From the NCBI RefSeq assembly GCF_030538495.1, contig NZ_JAUNTW010000004.1, positions 153,147 through 217,146 on the forward strand: 64,000 nt of DNA, in the 5' to 3' direction. The translations under genes and the position numbers were made by a program. Under the pieces are notes generated by a model that was given only the letters and a program-made list of their open reading frames with translations, was not told the origin of the DNA and ran no database searches. Of this stretch, positions 8,652-17,467 are shown piece after piece (position 1 is the stretch's first letter; each line of letters opens with the position of its first letter). Origin of the DNA: Paracoccus sp. (in: a-proteobacteria) (GTDB taxonomy: Bacteria; Pseudomonadota; Alphaproteobacteria; Rhodobacterales; Rhodobacteraceae).

Positions 8652-9916
8652 TGGATCATTTTCACTATCAAAACGGGGTGTTGTGCGCCGAGGATGTGCC
8701 GCTGTCGCGCATCGCGCAGCAGGTCGGGACGCCGGTTTATGTCTATTCCGCCGCGACGCTGACCCGGCATTTTGGGCTGTTTCAGCAGGCGCTGAACTGG
8801 ACCGATCATTTGGTCTGCTTTGCGGTCAAGGCCAACAGCAATCTGGCGGTGCTGAAACTGCTGGGCGATCTGGGCGCAGGTATGGATGTGGTGTCGGGCG
8901 GCGAATATGCCCGCGCGCGTGCTGCCGGGGTGCCGGGGGATCGCATTGTGTTTTCGGGCGTCGGCAAGACTTTGCCCGAAATGCGCATGGCAATCGACGG
9001 CGGCATCCGTCAGATGAATCTGGAATCCGAACCCGAAATGCGCGCGCTGTCAGAACTGGCCGCGTCCATGGGCGCTGTCGTGCCGGTTGCGGTGCGGGTC
9101 AACCCGGATGTGGATGCCAAAACGCATGAGAAAATCGCCACCGGCAAGTCCGAGAATAAGTTTGGCATCCCGATTGCGCGCGCGCGTGAGGTTTATGCCG
9201 AAGCCGCGCGTCTGCCGGGTCTGCGCGTCGTGGGCATTGATGTGCATATCGGCAGCCAGTTGACGGATTTAGAGCCCTATCGCGCGGCCTATGGCAAGGT
9301 GGCGGAACTGACGCAGGCGCTGCGGGCGGATGGGCATGACATCAGCCGTCTGGATCTGGGTGGAGGGTTGGGCATCCCCTATCGCCGCGACAACAACGCG
9401 CCGCCTCTGCCCATCGAATACGGGCAGGTGATCCGCGACACCGTGGGGCATCTGGGCTGCGAAATTGAGATTGAACCGGGCCGCAACATCGTTGGCAATG
9501 CCGGGGTTCTGCTGTCGGGCGTGATTTTCGTCAAACAGGGTGAGGGGCGCGATTTCCTGATTCTGGATGCCGCGATGAATGATCTGATGCGTCCGGCGAT
9601 GTATAACGCGCATCACGATATTGTCCCGGTGGTGGAGCCGGCGGTCGGGGCGGCGGTTCGGCCCTATGACGTGGTGGGGCCGGTCTGTGAAACCGGCGAT
9701 ACGTTCCAAAAGGGGGCCGAATTGCCCGAAATGGCGGCCGGTGATCTGGTCGCGTTCCGGTCGGCGGGGGCCTATGGCGCGGTGATGGCGTCGGAATACA
9801 ACACGCGGCCATTGGTCCCCGAAGTGTTGGTCAGCGGCGATCAATTCGCCGTCATCCGCGCCCGCCCGACATATGACGACATTCTGTCGCGCGATATTAT
9901 CCCGGAATGGATATAG
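8651..9916 (+). CDS. lysA: Diaminopimelate decarboxylase
   Basis: It makes lysine from meso-diaminopimelate using PLP. The 421-residue product is a fold-III decarboxylase: the PLP lysine is in VCFAVKANSNLAVLK (about residue 60), the HIGSQ motif near residue 200, the glycine-rich LDLGGGLGIPY near residue 235, EPGRNIVGNAG near residue 278, and the substrate Cys in GPVCETGDTF near residue 346. The start overlaps the lipoprotein stop by one base. Confidence 0.97.
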   Translation: MDHFHYQNGVLCAEDVPLSRIAQQVGTPVYVYSAATLTRHFGLFQQALNWTDHLVCFAVKANSNLAVLKLLGDLGAGMDVVSGGEYARARAAGVPGDRIVFSGVGKTLPEMRMAIDGGIRQMNLESEPEMRALSELAASMGAVVPVAVRVNPDVDAKTHEKIATGKSENKFGIPIARAREVYAEAARLPGLRVVGIDVHIGSQLTDLEPYRAAYGKVAELTQALRADGHDISRLDLGGGLGIPYRRDNNAPPLPIEYGQVIRDTVGHLGCEIEIEPGRNIVGNAGVLLSGVIFVKQGEGRDFLILDAAMNDLMRPAMYNAHHDIVPVVEPAVGAAVRPYDVVGPVCETGDTFQKGAELPEMAAGDLVAFRSAGAYGAVMASEYNTRPLVPEVLVSGDQFAVIRARPTYDDILSRDIIPEWI

Positions 9917-12360
9917 CGCCGCACAATCGCGACAGGGCAGAACCGGGGGCCGACTGCCCCCGGACCCCCGTGGATATTTCCGCACAGAAGATAACCCGCC
10001 GCGCCCTTCACCTGACCCGTTGGGGGATGATCTGGGAACGGGTGGCGGCGGCGTTTTGGCCGCTGTTTACAGCCGTGGCGATGCTGTGGGCGGGGTTTGC
10101 TTTGGGCGCGGTTGCGGTTTTGCCGTGGCTGGCGGGCTTATTGTTTCTGGGCGTGATTGCGGCGGCGGTGTGGGGCGGGTTGCGGTTTCGGCCTGTGCGT
10201 GCGGCTCAGGTCGTGGATCGGTTGGATCGCAGTTTGCCGGGGCGTCCGCTGACCGCGCTGTCGGATCAGGTGGCGATTGGCGATGATGGCGCGTTGTGGC
10301 GCGCGCATCTGGCGCAGATGCAGGCCGTGGCGGGGGCTGCGCGCGCGGTGCCGCCCGATGCGGGGCTGGCGCGGCGTGATCCGCTGGGGCTGCGGCTGAT
10401 GGGGGCTGTGGCCGCTGTGATGGCGATCCTGTTTGGCGGGGTGGCACAGATCGGGCAGGGGCTGAGCGCGATTGCCGCGACCGCGACGGTTTCGCGTCCT
10501 GCTCCGGTCGTTGTTGGCCCCGCTTGGGAAGGTTGGGCGGAACCCCCGGCCTATACCCGGCGTCCGGTGATGTATCTGAATACGCTGGAAGATGATGCGG
10601 TTGATCTGCCCAAGGGGTCGGTTCTGACCTTTCGCCTCTATGGTGGCGGGGCGGTGGTGCAGGATGTCGGGCCGGACCTGTCGGGCGGGGATGCGCCGTC
10701 GTTTCGGGCGGATCAGTCGGGCGTTGTGACGGTTGGGGATCGTCGGTTCGCGGTTTCGGTCGCGCCGGATGATCCGCCGGTGATCCAAGCCGGGGCGGCG
10801 CCCGTGCGGCGTGCCGATGGTCGGCTGGTGCAGGACTACACCGCCAGCGATGATCACGGTGTGGCCCATGCGCAGGCGGTTATTACGTTGGATTTACCGG
10901 CGGTTGACCGGCGGTTTGGTCTGACTGTCGCCCCCGAGCCGCGCGACGATCTGGACTTGAACCTGCCTTTGCCGCGTGGTGATCGTCGGCAGGTGCGCGG
11001 CGAGTTGGTGCAGGATCTGGCGCGGCATCCGTGGGCCAATCTGCCGGTGGTGCTGACCCTGCGCGCGGTTGATGGCATTGAACAAGTGGGGGAATCCGCG
11101 CCGATGCCCACGATCCTGCCGGGGAAGCGGTTTTTTCATCCTTTGGCCGCCGCGCTGATTGAACTGCGCCGCGACGTGTTGTGGTCGCGCGACAACGCCC
11201 CCCGCAGCGCCGAGATTTTGCGCGCCGTGACCTGGCAGCCTGATGGGTTTGTCGCGGATGATCTGTATGGTGAATTGCGCGGTGCGGTTCAGATGCTGGA
11301 AACGGGCCTGACCCCGGAACAGCGCGACCGGCTGGCCGATGCGTTGTGGCAGGCCGCGATGCAGTTAGAGGATGGCGGCTTGTCCGACGCGCTAGAGGCG
11401 ATGCGCCAAGCCCAGCAAAAACTGTCCGAGGCGATCCGCCAAGGCGCCAGCCCCGATGAAATTCAACGGCTTATGGATGAATTGCGTGCGGCGACGGATG
11501 CCTATACCCGGATGCTGGCCGAACAGGATCAGCGCGACCCGGCGGAACGGTTCACCCGCAATCAGCAAAGCCAGCCCATCACCGGCGATCAGATTCAACA
11601 GATGATGGATGAGATTCAGCGTCTGATGAACGAAGGCCGCATGACTGAGGCGCAGGAATTGCTGAACCAATTCAATCGCATGATGGAAAATCTGCAAATC
11701 CGGCAGGGGGATGGCCGTGGGGGCGGCGATGGTCCGGGCGGCAGCGGCGCGCAGGGGCAGGCGATGAACCGGCTGGCCGATACGCTGCGCGATCAGCAAG
11801 ATTTGTCGGATGATGCGTTTCGCGATTTGCAGGGATCGGGGCAGAGGCAGAGCGGTGATTTGGCCGACCGTCAGCGCGCCCTGCGTGAAGATTTGGGCCA
11901 GCAGCGCGGATTGCTGCCCGGTCAGGGATCGGATGCGGGCGACCACGCCGCGCGTGAATTGGACAATGCCGGTCGCGCCATGGAACAGGCCGAACGCGCT
12001 CTGCGTGACGGCGATACGGGCCGCGCGATGCAGCATCAGGCCGATGCGATTCAGGCGATGCGTCAGGGGATGCGCGCCTTGGGCGACATGCTGACGCCAC
12101 AGCAGGGGGCGCAGGGGGAACCGGGCGAATCGTCGGATCAGGCGGGGGGGCAGGGCGCGGCACAGCGTCCGGCATTGGACCCGTTGGGGCGTCAGGCCGG
12201 AGGGGGCAGCACGATCACCAGCGACGACCCTCTGGCCGAAGGCGCAGACCCGGCGCGGCGGGCGCGCGATCTGCTGGACGAAATCCGCAGGCGCAGCGGC
12301 GAACGCGCGCGGCCTCAGACGGAACGTGATTATCTGGGGCGGTTGCTGGATCGGTTTTGA
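9907..12360 (+). CDS. TIGR02302-type large membrane-anchored protein
   Basis: A protein of up to 817 residues of unknown function, conserved in alphaproteobacteria. Two transmembrane helices lie near the N-terminus (around FWPLFTAVAMLWAGFAL and the following AVLPWLAGLLFLGVIAAAVWGG), with a third near residue 165. A middle beta-rich section is followed by a long Gln/Arg/Asp-rich helical C-terminal half (for example QQMMDEIQRLMNEGRM, AMEQAERALRDGD). The start is uncertain: the ATG at 9907 overlaps the lysA stop, a GTG lies at 9970 and an ATG at 10027. The conserved ALHLTRWGMIWER segment precedes the last of these, so translation must begin earlier. A dispersed repeat falls within this N-terminal stretch. 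Confidence 0.8.
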   Translation: MDIAPHNRDRAEPGADCPRTPVDISAQKITRRALHLTRWGMIWERVAAAFWPLFTAVAMLWAGFALGAVAVLPWLAGLLFLGVIAAAVWGGLRFRPVRAAQVVDRLDRSLPGRPLTALSDQVAIGDDGALWRAHLAQMQAVAGAARAVPPDAGLARRDPLGLRLMGAVAAVMAILFGGVAQIGQGLSAIAATATVSRPAPVVVGPAWEGWAEPPAYTRRPVMYLNTLEDDAVDLPKGSVLTFRLYGGGAVVQDVGPDLSGGDAPSFRADQSGVVTVGDRRFAVSVAPDDPPVIQAGAAPVRRADGRLVQDYTASDDHGVAHAQAVITLDLPAVDRRFGLTVAPEPRDDLDLNLPLPRGDRRQVRGELVQDLARHPWANLPVVLTLRAVDGIEQVGESAPMPTILPGKRFFHPLAAALIELRRDVLWSRDNAPRSAEILRAVTWQPDGFVADDLYGELRGAVQMLETGLTPEQRDRLADALWQAAMQLEDGGLSDALEAMRQAQQKLSEAIRQGASPDEIQRLMDELRAATDAYTRMLAEQDQRDPAERFTRNQQSQPITGDQIQQMMDEIQRLMNEGRMTEAQELLNQFNRMMENLQIRQGDGRGGGDGPGGSGAQGQAMNRLADTLRDQQDLSDDAFRDLQGSGQRQSGDLADRQRALREDLGQQRGLLPGQGSDAGDHAARELDNAGRAMEQAERALRDGDTGRAMQHQADAIQAMRQGMRALGDMLTPQQGAQGEPGESSDQAGGQGAAQRPALDPLGRQAGGGSTITSDDPLAEGADPARRARDLLDEIRRRSGERARPQTERDYLGRLLDRF
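9945..9992 (+). repeat. Single GGATATTT element with GC-rich hairpin, inside the next gene's open frame
   Basis: A GGGGGC / GCCCCC hairpin (9945-9961) is followed by GGACCCCCG and the box at 9972-9992 (GGATATTTCCGCACAGAAGAT). This is the only unpaired copy. It lies in the open reading frame at the start of the TIGR02302-type gene and reads there as ISAQKI. Confidence 0.75.
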
Positions 12361-12363
12361 ACG

Positions 12364-12516
12364 ATGTTGGACACCGTTAAAGTGGGCGTTGTGATGGCTG
12401 GGGTGTTCGGCATCCCGTTCCTTATCGGGGATGCGCCGCTGGTTCTGATCGTGGCTCTGGTTGCGGTGTTTGTCGCGGCGGGGTTGTGGCTGGCGCATCG
12501 GTTGTTCGACGATTAA
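12364..12516 (+). CDS. Small membrane protein, 50 residues
   Basis: MLDTVKVGVVMAGVFGIPFL... is almost entirely hydrophobic (IVALVAVFVAAGLWLAHRLF) and ends FDD, suggesting one or two membrane spans. The ATG is 3 bases after the TIGR02302-type stop, so the two are likely co-translated. Codon use matches its neighbours. I do not recognise a family. Confidence 0.55.
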   Translation: MLDTVKVGVVMAGVFGIPFLIGDAPLVLIVALVAVFVAAGLWLAHRLFDD

Positions 12517-12870
12517 CCGCGCGGGGGTCTTTAGTGTCCTGCTGATGCGGTTGCGTTGACCAACAGAGCGACGGCGCCCGAGGATAGTGCGGATGCCTCC
12601 GGCGGGGATATTTGGACACAGAAGATTTTGCGCGTTGCACCCCATACCGCACGGGCGGCACAGGCACACACCACCCCGCCGGCACATGCGGGCAAGGTGG
12701 TGTGGCATCTCCTGTGACGGCCATCGGCGTCCCCGCCTGTTCCGTATGCCTCTTATGACACGAAAGCGTTAAGAAAAGCCTAACGCCATTATCTTCTGTG
12801 TGAAAATATCCTGCGGGGGTCCGGGGGTGCAAAACCCCCGGCGCGTGAGGCATTAGACCACGCTGAAACC
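12517..12870. repeat. Intergenic stretch holding a wide inverted pair of the GGATATTT element
   Basis: The 354 bases between the small membrane protein and the RNase T2 stop contain an element arm at 12606-12626 and its inverted partner at 12791-12811, 164 bases apart. Each is flanked on its outer side by C/G-runs, and a CCGGGGG/CCCCCGG hairpin lies at about 12820-12841. I see no gene or promoter in the remainder. Confidence 0.75.
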
Positions 12871-13503
12871 TTACCGCATCCCCGGCATCGACACGCGCGG
12901 GCGGGGGCAATCGCGGCGGGTGTCGGGGGCGCAGTCGCGCGGGTGCAGGTCGCGGGTCAGGCAGATGCGCACCTCTTGCAGGGCATCGCCGGAACAGGTC
13001 ACGGTCACGCCGTCGGGCGACATATCGGGGTTGGATTCCAGAAAGGCGGCCTCGATCACGTTCGGGGGCAGGGTGATGTTGCGGGTCAGGGCCTGCAAAA
13101 CGTCGGGGATGTTGACCGCATCCCATGCCTGCCGCGTCGTGTCGTAATAGCCCCGCGCCGACAGCCCGGTGCAGCGGCCATGTTTCTGCCATTGATACCA
13201 AGCCAGCCCGCCGGACCCCATAATATCCGCCATGGCCTGACTTTCGCGCCGCGCGGGGTCGCGTTCGGGGGTGGTGCAGTATTCCGGCCAGCCCTGTTCA
13301 TATTGCGGCCACAGCCCGTGAACCGTGAATCCCAGCCCGCTGCCCCTGCGACATTCCGGGGCGTTGCGGGCGTCGCCCGTGCGGTCGCACCATGCCGGCG
13401 ACCATGACAGCGCCAGCACGTAATAATCAAACTGCCCGGCCACGTCGCGCGCGGCAAGGGGGGCGGGCAGGGCCAGACACAGGGCGGCAAGACAGGCTTT
13501 CAT
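12871..13503 (-). CDS. Secreted ribonuclease T2 family protein
   Basis: An exported endoribonuclease of 210 residues. The signal peptide is MKACLAALCLALPAPLAA. Both catalytic signatures are present: CAS-1 as FTVHGLWPQY (about residue 60) and CAS-2 as QWQKHGRC (about residue 100). Several Cys (WCDRTGD, CRRGSG, EYCTT) fit the family disulfides. Family members cut RNA through a 2',3'-cyclic phosphate; a periplasmic scavenging role is inferred. The ATG at 13503 is chosen because it puts the signal peptide at the N-terminus. It is divergent from DUF1013. Confidence 0.9.
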   Translation of the reverse strand: MKACLAALCLALPAPLAARDVAGQFDYYVLALSWSPAWCDRTGDARNAPECRRGSGLGFTVHGLWPQYEQGWPEYCTTPERDPARRESQAMADIMGSGGLAWYQWQKHGRCTGLSARGYYDTTRQAWDAVNIPDVLQALTRNITLPPNVIEAAFLESNPDMSPDGVTVTCSGDALQEVRICLTRDLHPRDCAPDTRRDCPRPRVSMPGMR

Positions 13504-13679
13504 ACCCGCCACCATAACCGCAATCGCGCCGGGCGGAAACTGCGGAATTTGCTTTCCTTGGGGCGCGGGAAATGCTAAAGAAACCGGCAATTCCCCCGAA
13601 AACGTGGAATGACCTGCGGGTCGAATGCCGTTTTCCCGGCTTTTCCAGTCATGTTCGGGGCCGCGCCAAGGAGATGCAC

Positions 13680-14414
13680 ATGAACAAGCCGCTGATGGCC
13701 AAGGCAACCGCCGTGTGGCTGGTTGATAACACCACGCTGAGTTTTAAACAGATTGGTGATTTCTGTGGTCTGCACGAATTAGAGGTGCAGGGGATTGCCG
13801 ATGGTGATGTGGCCGCGGGCGTCAAGGGCTATGACCCGATTGCCTCGCATCAGTTGGATGCTGATGAAATCAAACGCGCCGAGGCCAGTCCCACCTATAA
13901 GCTGCGCCTGAAGCACAACCCCGCGGCCGAGGGCGAAGAAAAACGTCGTGGCCCGCGTTACACGCCGCTGTCGAAACGTCAGGATCGCCCGATGGCGATT
14001 TTGTGGCTGGTCAAATTCCACCCCGAACTGGCCGATGCGCAGATTGCGAAACTGGTTGGCACGACGAAACCGACGATTGCCTCGATCCGGGAACGCACGC
14101 ATTGGAACATTCAGAACATGGCGCCGATTGATCCGGTGGCCTTGGGGCTGTGCCGTCAGACCGAACTGGACGCCGCCGTTCAAAAGGCCGCGAAAAAGCG
14201 CGGGGGCGAAGGCGATGTGATGACCGATGACGAACGCCGCAAACTGGTCAGCACCGAAGCGTCGCTGTCGATGCCGGACGAACCGCGCCTGCCGTCGTCG
14301 ATTGCCGGGCTGGAAAATTTCAGCCTGACCCGTGACGATGAAAAGCCGGAACCGGAACTGGATGCCGACAGCTTCTTCAACCTGCCGGATGGCGATGACG
14401 ACGACGACGCCTGA
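13680..14414 (+). CDS. DUF1013 (TrcR-like) regulator
   Basis: A 244-residue cytoplasmic protein, MNKPLMAKATAVWLVDNT..., with an AAGGAG ribosome site. The N-terminal part holds helix-turn-helix-like segments (LSFKQIGDFCGLHELEVQGI, and later AQIAKLVGTTKPTIASIRE). The C-terminus is very acidic (DGDDDDDA). The family is conserved across alphaproteobacteria and has been named cell-cycle transcriptional regulator TrcR; that role is taken from the family. It has its own terminator 40 bases downstream. Confidence 0.85.
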   Translation: MNKPLMAKATAVWLVDNTTLSFKQIGDFCGLHELEVQGIADGDVAAGVKGYDPIASHQLDADEIKRAEASPTYKLRLKHNPAAEGEEKRRGPRYTPLSKRQDRPMAILWLVKFHPELADAQIAKLVGTTKPTIASIRERTHWNIQNMAPIDPVALGLCRQTELDAAVQKAAKKRGGEGDVMTDDERRKLVSTEASLSMPDEPRLPSSIAGLENFSLTRDDEKPEPELDADSFFNLPDGDDDDDA

Positions 14415-14454
14415 TCTGGTCCTGTTGGCCAGCGGGTATCATGCCGCTGAAATG

Positions 14455-14494
14455 AACCCTGCCGCAGCGTGTTTGCCGCGGCAGGGTTTTTTAT
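14455..14494 (+). terminator. Rho-independent terminator of DUF1013
   Basis: An 11-bp stem AACCCTGCCGC / GCGGCAGGGTT is followed by TTTTATT. The 3' arm and T-tract overlap the open frame of the next small gene. Confidence 0.85.
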
Positions 14495-14741
14495 TGTGCT
14501 GATGGATAATCAGATCCACGTCACGCATCAGAATTGGGCCGTGGGCATGGGTGGGATGCGGCTATGTGTGGCCGCATCGCAGGCTGATGAGGCCGCCCGG
14601 CTTTTGCGTGATCTGCCGCCGTCGCGCCGCCCGCGCCGGTCGTGGTATTACTGGGTAATCCTGACCCTGCGTGTGTGGTGGGGCGGGATGGGCGCCGCCC
14701 CGGTGCCGGTTCCGTCCGGCATCGTCCTGCGCCGGGATTAA
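14469..14741 (+). CDS. DUF2007-like small protein, start uncertain
   Basis: The frame reads AAGFFIVLMDNQIHVTHQ, then WAVGMGGMRLCVAASQADEAARLL, which resembles the DUF2007 fold from its first helix onward, followed by a hydrophobic tail (YYWVILTLRVWW). The ATG at 14502 is the first ATG, but homology seems to run back to the GTG at 14469, which lies inside the DUF1013 terminator and has no ribosome site. It may therefore be a 5'-truncated relative of the DUF2007 gene at 1524, or be made from 14502 as an 80-residue protein. Function unknown. Confidence 0.45.
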   Translation: MFAAAGFFIVLMDNQIHVTHQNWAVGMGGMRLCVAASQADEAARLLRDLPPSRRPRRSWYYWVILTLRVWWGGMGAAPVPVPSGIVLRRD

Positions 14742-14749
14742 TCGCGCGA

Positions 14750-15004
14750 TTAGTTGCGCCCGCGAATGGCGCGCACGCCCCAGATCAGGATGCAGGCGCC
14801 GATGATGCCGACGATCACCTGACCAATCGCGCCGCCTGCGGTGCTGCCAACCAGTGCGCGGAACAGCCAGTTGCCGAACACCGAACCGATGATGCCCAGC
14901 ACGATGTTCATCAACAGACCCGTATTGGCCTTCATCAGATTTGACGCGATCCACCCCGCCAAACCGCCCAAAATGATCGACAAGATCAGCCCGAAACCTT
15001 CCAT
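14750..15004 (-). CDS. GlsB/YeaQ/YmgE-family membrane protein
   Basis: An 84-residue integral membrane protein with three hydrophobic, Gly-rich helices: LILSIILGGLAGWIASNLM, LLMNIVLGIIGSVFGNWLF and AIGQVIVGIIGACILIWGV. This is the transglycosylase-associated (GlsB/YeaQ) family, often linked to stress responses; the biochemical role is unknown. The ATG at 15004 is preceded by GAAAGGGC. Confidence 0.9.
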   Translation of the reverse strand: MEGFGLILSIILGGLAGWIASNLMKANTGLLMNIVLGIIGSVFGNWLFRALVGSTAGGAIGQVIVGIIGACILIWGVRAIRGRN

Positions 15005-15074
15005 AACATGCCCTTTCTGGTCACAATTTCGGGAATAATGCGCGGCGGGGTGGTTGGTTCCGCCGCGCTGCGGG

Positions 15075-16541
15075 TCAAATCGACAGGCAGATATATTTCA
15101 GTTCGGTAAAATCATCCAAACCGTGATGGCTGCCTTCGCGCCCCAACCCCGACTGTTTCACGCCGCCAAAGGGCGCAACCTCGGTCGAGATGATGCCCGT
15201 GTTCACGCCGATGATGCCGTATTCCAGAGCCTCTTGCACGCGGGTGATGCGGCCAATGTCGCGGGCATAGAAATAGCTGGCCAGACCAAAGATGGTGGCG
15301 TTTGCCTGTTCGATCACCTGTTCTTCGGTGTCGAATTTGAACAGAGGGGCCAGCGGGCCAAATGTTTCTTCGGTCGCGACCTTCATATCGGTGGTGACGC
15401 CGGTGGCGACGGTGGGTTCGAAAAACAGCCCGTCCAGCGATTTGCCGCCGGTGATGATCGTGCCGCCCTTGGCCGTGATGTCGGCGATGTGGTCCTGCAC
15501 CTTTTCCACGGCGTCTTTGTTGATCAGCGGCCCCAGTTTCGTGTCGCGGTCCATGCCGTCACCGATTTTCAGATCATCAACCGCCGCCGCCAGCTTTTTG
15601 GCAAAGGCGTCATAGACCCCGGCCTGAACGTAAATCCGGTTCGCACAGACACAGGTCTGGCCGTTGTTGCGGAATTTTGATGCAATCGCGCCCTGAACGG
15701 CGGCGTCCAGATCGGCGTCATCGAACACGATGAACGGCGCGTTGCCGCCCAATTCCATGCTGCATTTCAGCACCTGATCGGCGGCCTGTTTCAGCAGGAT
15801 GCGGCCCACCTCGGTCGATCCGGTAAAGGTCAGTTTGCGCACCAGCGGGTTTTCGCAGAACTCCTTGCCGATGTCGGATGACCGCGACGACGGGATGACC
15901 GACAGGATGCCTGCGGGCAGGCCCGCGCGTTCACCCAGAACCGCCATGGCAAGCGCCGATAGCGGCGTTTCCGCCGCAGGCCGCACGACAAAACCGCAAC
16001 CAACGGCCAAGGCAGGCCCCGCCTTGCGCGTGATCATCGCGTTCGGGAAATTCCACGGCGTGATCGCGCCCACCACGCCGATGGGCTGGCGAATGACGGT
16101 CAGGCGTTTGTCGGCCTGATGACCGGGAATGGTTTCGCCATAGAGCCGCTTGGCCTCTTCCCCGAACCATTCGATGAAGGACGCGCCATAGGCGATTTCG
16201 CCTTCGGCCTCGGTGATGGGTTTGCCGCCCTCGGCGGTCAGGATTTTCGCCAGATCGGCTTTGTGGTCGATCATCAGGTCGAACCATTTGCGCATAATAT
16301 TTGCGCGTTCTTTGGCCGGGCGCGCGGCCCAGTCGCGCATCGCATCCGCCGCCGCCGTGATGGCACGGGCGGTCTCGGCCCGGCTCAGATCGGCCACATG
16401 GGCGATCACATCGCCGCGCGCGGGGTTGGTCACGGGAAAGGTCGCGCCGTCATCGGCATCCACCCATTCCCCGGCCACAAAGGCGCGGGTTTCCAGCAGG
16501 CTGGGATCGGTCAGCAGGGATTTCAGATTCGTGTCGGTCAT
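15075..16541 (-). CDS. gabD: Succinate-semialdehyde dehydrogenase, NAD(P)-dependent
   Basis: It oxidises succinate semialdehyde to succinate in the GABA shunt. The 488-residue aldehyde dehydrogenase has the NAD-binding FTGSTEVGR (about residue 240), the general-base Glu in MELGGNAPFIVF (about residue 263), and the catalytic Cys in NNGQTCVCANRIYVQ (about residue 297). The Cys-Val-Cys pair there is typical of GabD. It ends with GREGSHHGLDDFTELKYICL, a characteristic GabD C-terminus. The start is the ATG at 16541 (MTDTNLKSLL). No gabT is adjacent. Confidence 0.92.
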   Translation of the reverse strand: MTDTNLKSLLTDPSLLETRAFVAGEWVDADDGATFPVTNPARGDVIAHVADLSRAETARAITAAADAMRDWAARPAKERANIMRKWFDLMIDHKADLAKILTAEGGKPITEAEGEIAYGASFIEWFGEEAKRLYGETIPGHQADKRLTVIRQPIGVVGAITPWNFPNAMITRKAGPALAVGCGFVVRPAAETPLSALAMAVLGERAGLPAGILSVIPSSRSSDIGKEFCENPLVRKLTFTGSTEVGRILLKQAADQVLKCSMELGGNAPFIVFDDADLDAAVQGAIASKFRNNGQTCVCANRIYVQAGVYDAFAKKLAAAVDDLKIGDGMDRDTKLGPLINKDAVEKVQDHIADITAKGGTIITGGKSLDGLFFEPTVATGVTTDMKVATEETFGPLAPLFKFDTEEQVIEQANATIFGLASYFYARDIGRITRVQEALEYGIIGVNTGIISTEVAPFGGVKQSGLGREGSHHGLDDFTELKYICLSI

Positions 16542-16692
16542 GGTCGCCCCTTTGGTTTGGGGCATGTGACCACGCCGCCGCCCAGTTGTCAAAGCGGCGC
16601 AGGTCACGCGCGGGTGAATATATGTGAAGCCTGCGTGTGGAACGCGCCCCGGCGGCCTGCGTTATCCCGCCAGCAAATCAAGGAGATATGAT

Positions 16693-17358
16693 ATGCGCAA
16701 GCTGTTCATGACGACCGCCGCCGCCCTGACGCTGACGGGTGCCGCATTCGCCGAAACCGCCGCCACGGCGGCCACCGATCTGAATGTGCGGTCGGGGCCG
16801 GGCGTGTGGCATGATGTGGTCGGCACGCTGACCGCAGGTCAAGACACCACCGTTCTGGGCTGTATTGAATCGGCCAACTGGTGTCAGGTGACGGCGGGCG
16901 AGCTGACCGGCTGGTCCTATGGCGATTATCTGAACGTCGCGCAGGGCGATCAGGTGGTTGCATTGTATCCCAACCGTCAGGTGGTCGGCGTCACCGTGAT
17001 CGAGGCCCCCGCCACCGATAACACCGCCCAAAACACCGCCGTGGGTGGCGCGACGGGCGCGGCCATGGGCGCATTGGTCGGCGGTCCGGTTGGCGCGGTC
17101 GCGGGTGCCGTGATCGGCGGAACCGCAGGCGGCAGCGCGACCGTTGTTGCCCCCGCCGAGGCTGTAACCACCTATGTCACCAGCCACGAGGTCGCTCCGG
17201 TGATCCTGGACGGTGAAGTCGTCGTCGGCGCGGGCGTCCCCGACAGTGTGACCATCTACGACATCCCGGATCAGCCGGATTATCGTTATGCTGTGATTAA
17301 CCGTCAGACGGTCTTGGTGAACCCAGACAGCCGTCAGATCGTTTACATTTATCGCTGA
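16693..17358 (+). CDS. Secreted SH3-domain / DUF1236 protein
   Basis: A 221-residue exported protein. It has a signal peptide (MRKLFMTTAAALTLTGAAFA), then a bacterial SH3 domain (ATDLNVRSGPGVWHDVVGTL ... NWCQVTAGELTGWSYGDYL), a glycine-zipper segment (GGATGAAMGALVGGPVGAVAG) that could insert in or lie on a membrane, and a C-terminal DUF1236 repeat (RYAVINRQTVLVNPDSRQIV). SH3 domains of this type often bind peptidoglycan, so an envelope role is inferred. The ribosome site is AAGGAGATATG. A strong terminator follows. Confidence 0.88.
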   Translation: MRKLFMTTAAALTLTGAAFAETAATAATDLNVRSGPGVWHDVVGTLTAGQDTTVLGCIESANWCQVTAGELTGWSYGDYLNVAQGDQVVALYPNRQVVGVTVIEAPATDNTAQNTAVGGATGAAMGALVGGPVGAVAGAVIGGTAGGSATVVAPAEAVTTYVTSHEVAPVILDGEVVVGAGVPDSVTIYDIPDQPDYRYAVINRQTVLVNPDSRQIVYIYR

Positions 17359-17377
17359 TCCCTCTTGGCGATTATGG

Positions 17378-17408
17378 GGGCGGTGCCGAAAGGCACCGCC
17401 CTTTTTTT
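17378..17408 (+). terminator. Rho-independent terminator
   Basis: A perfect 10-bp stem GGGCGGTGCC / GGCACCGCCC with a GAAA tetraloop, followed by a T-run. It ends the SH3/DUF1236 transcript. Confidence 0.93.
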
Positions 17409-17467
17409 ACGCTATTGTGGCGACGGCTAATAAATGCAAAGCTGATCTGATGTCGAAAGGACGCCTG

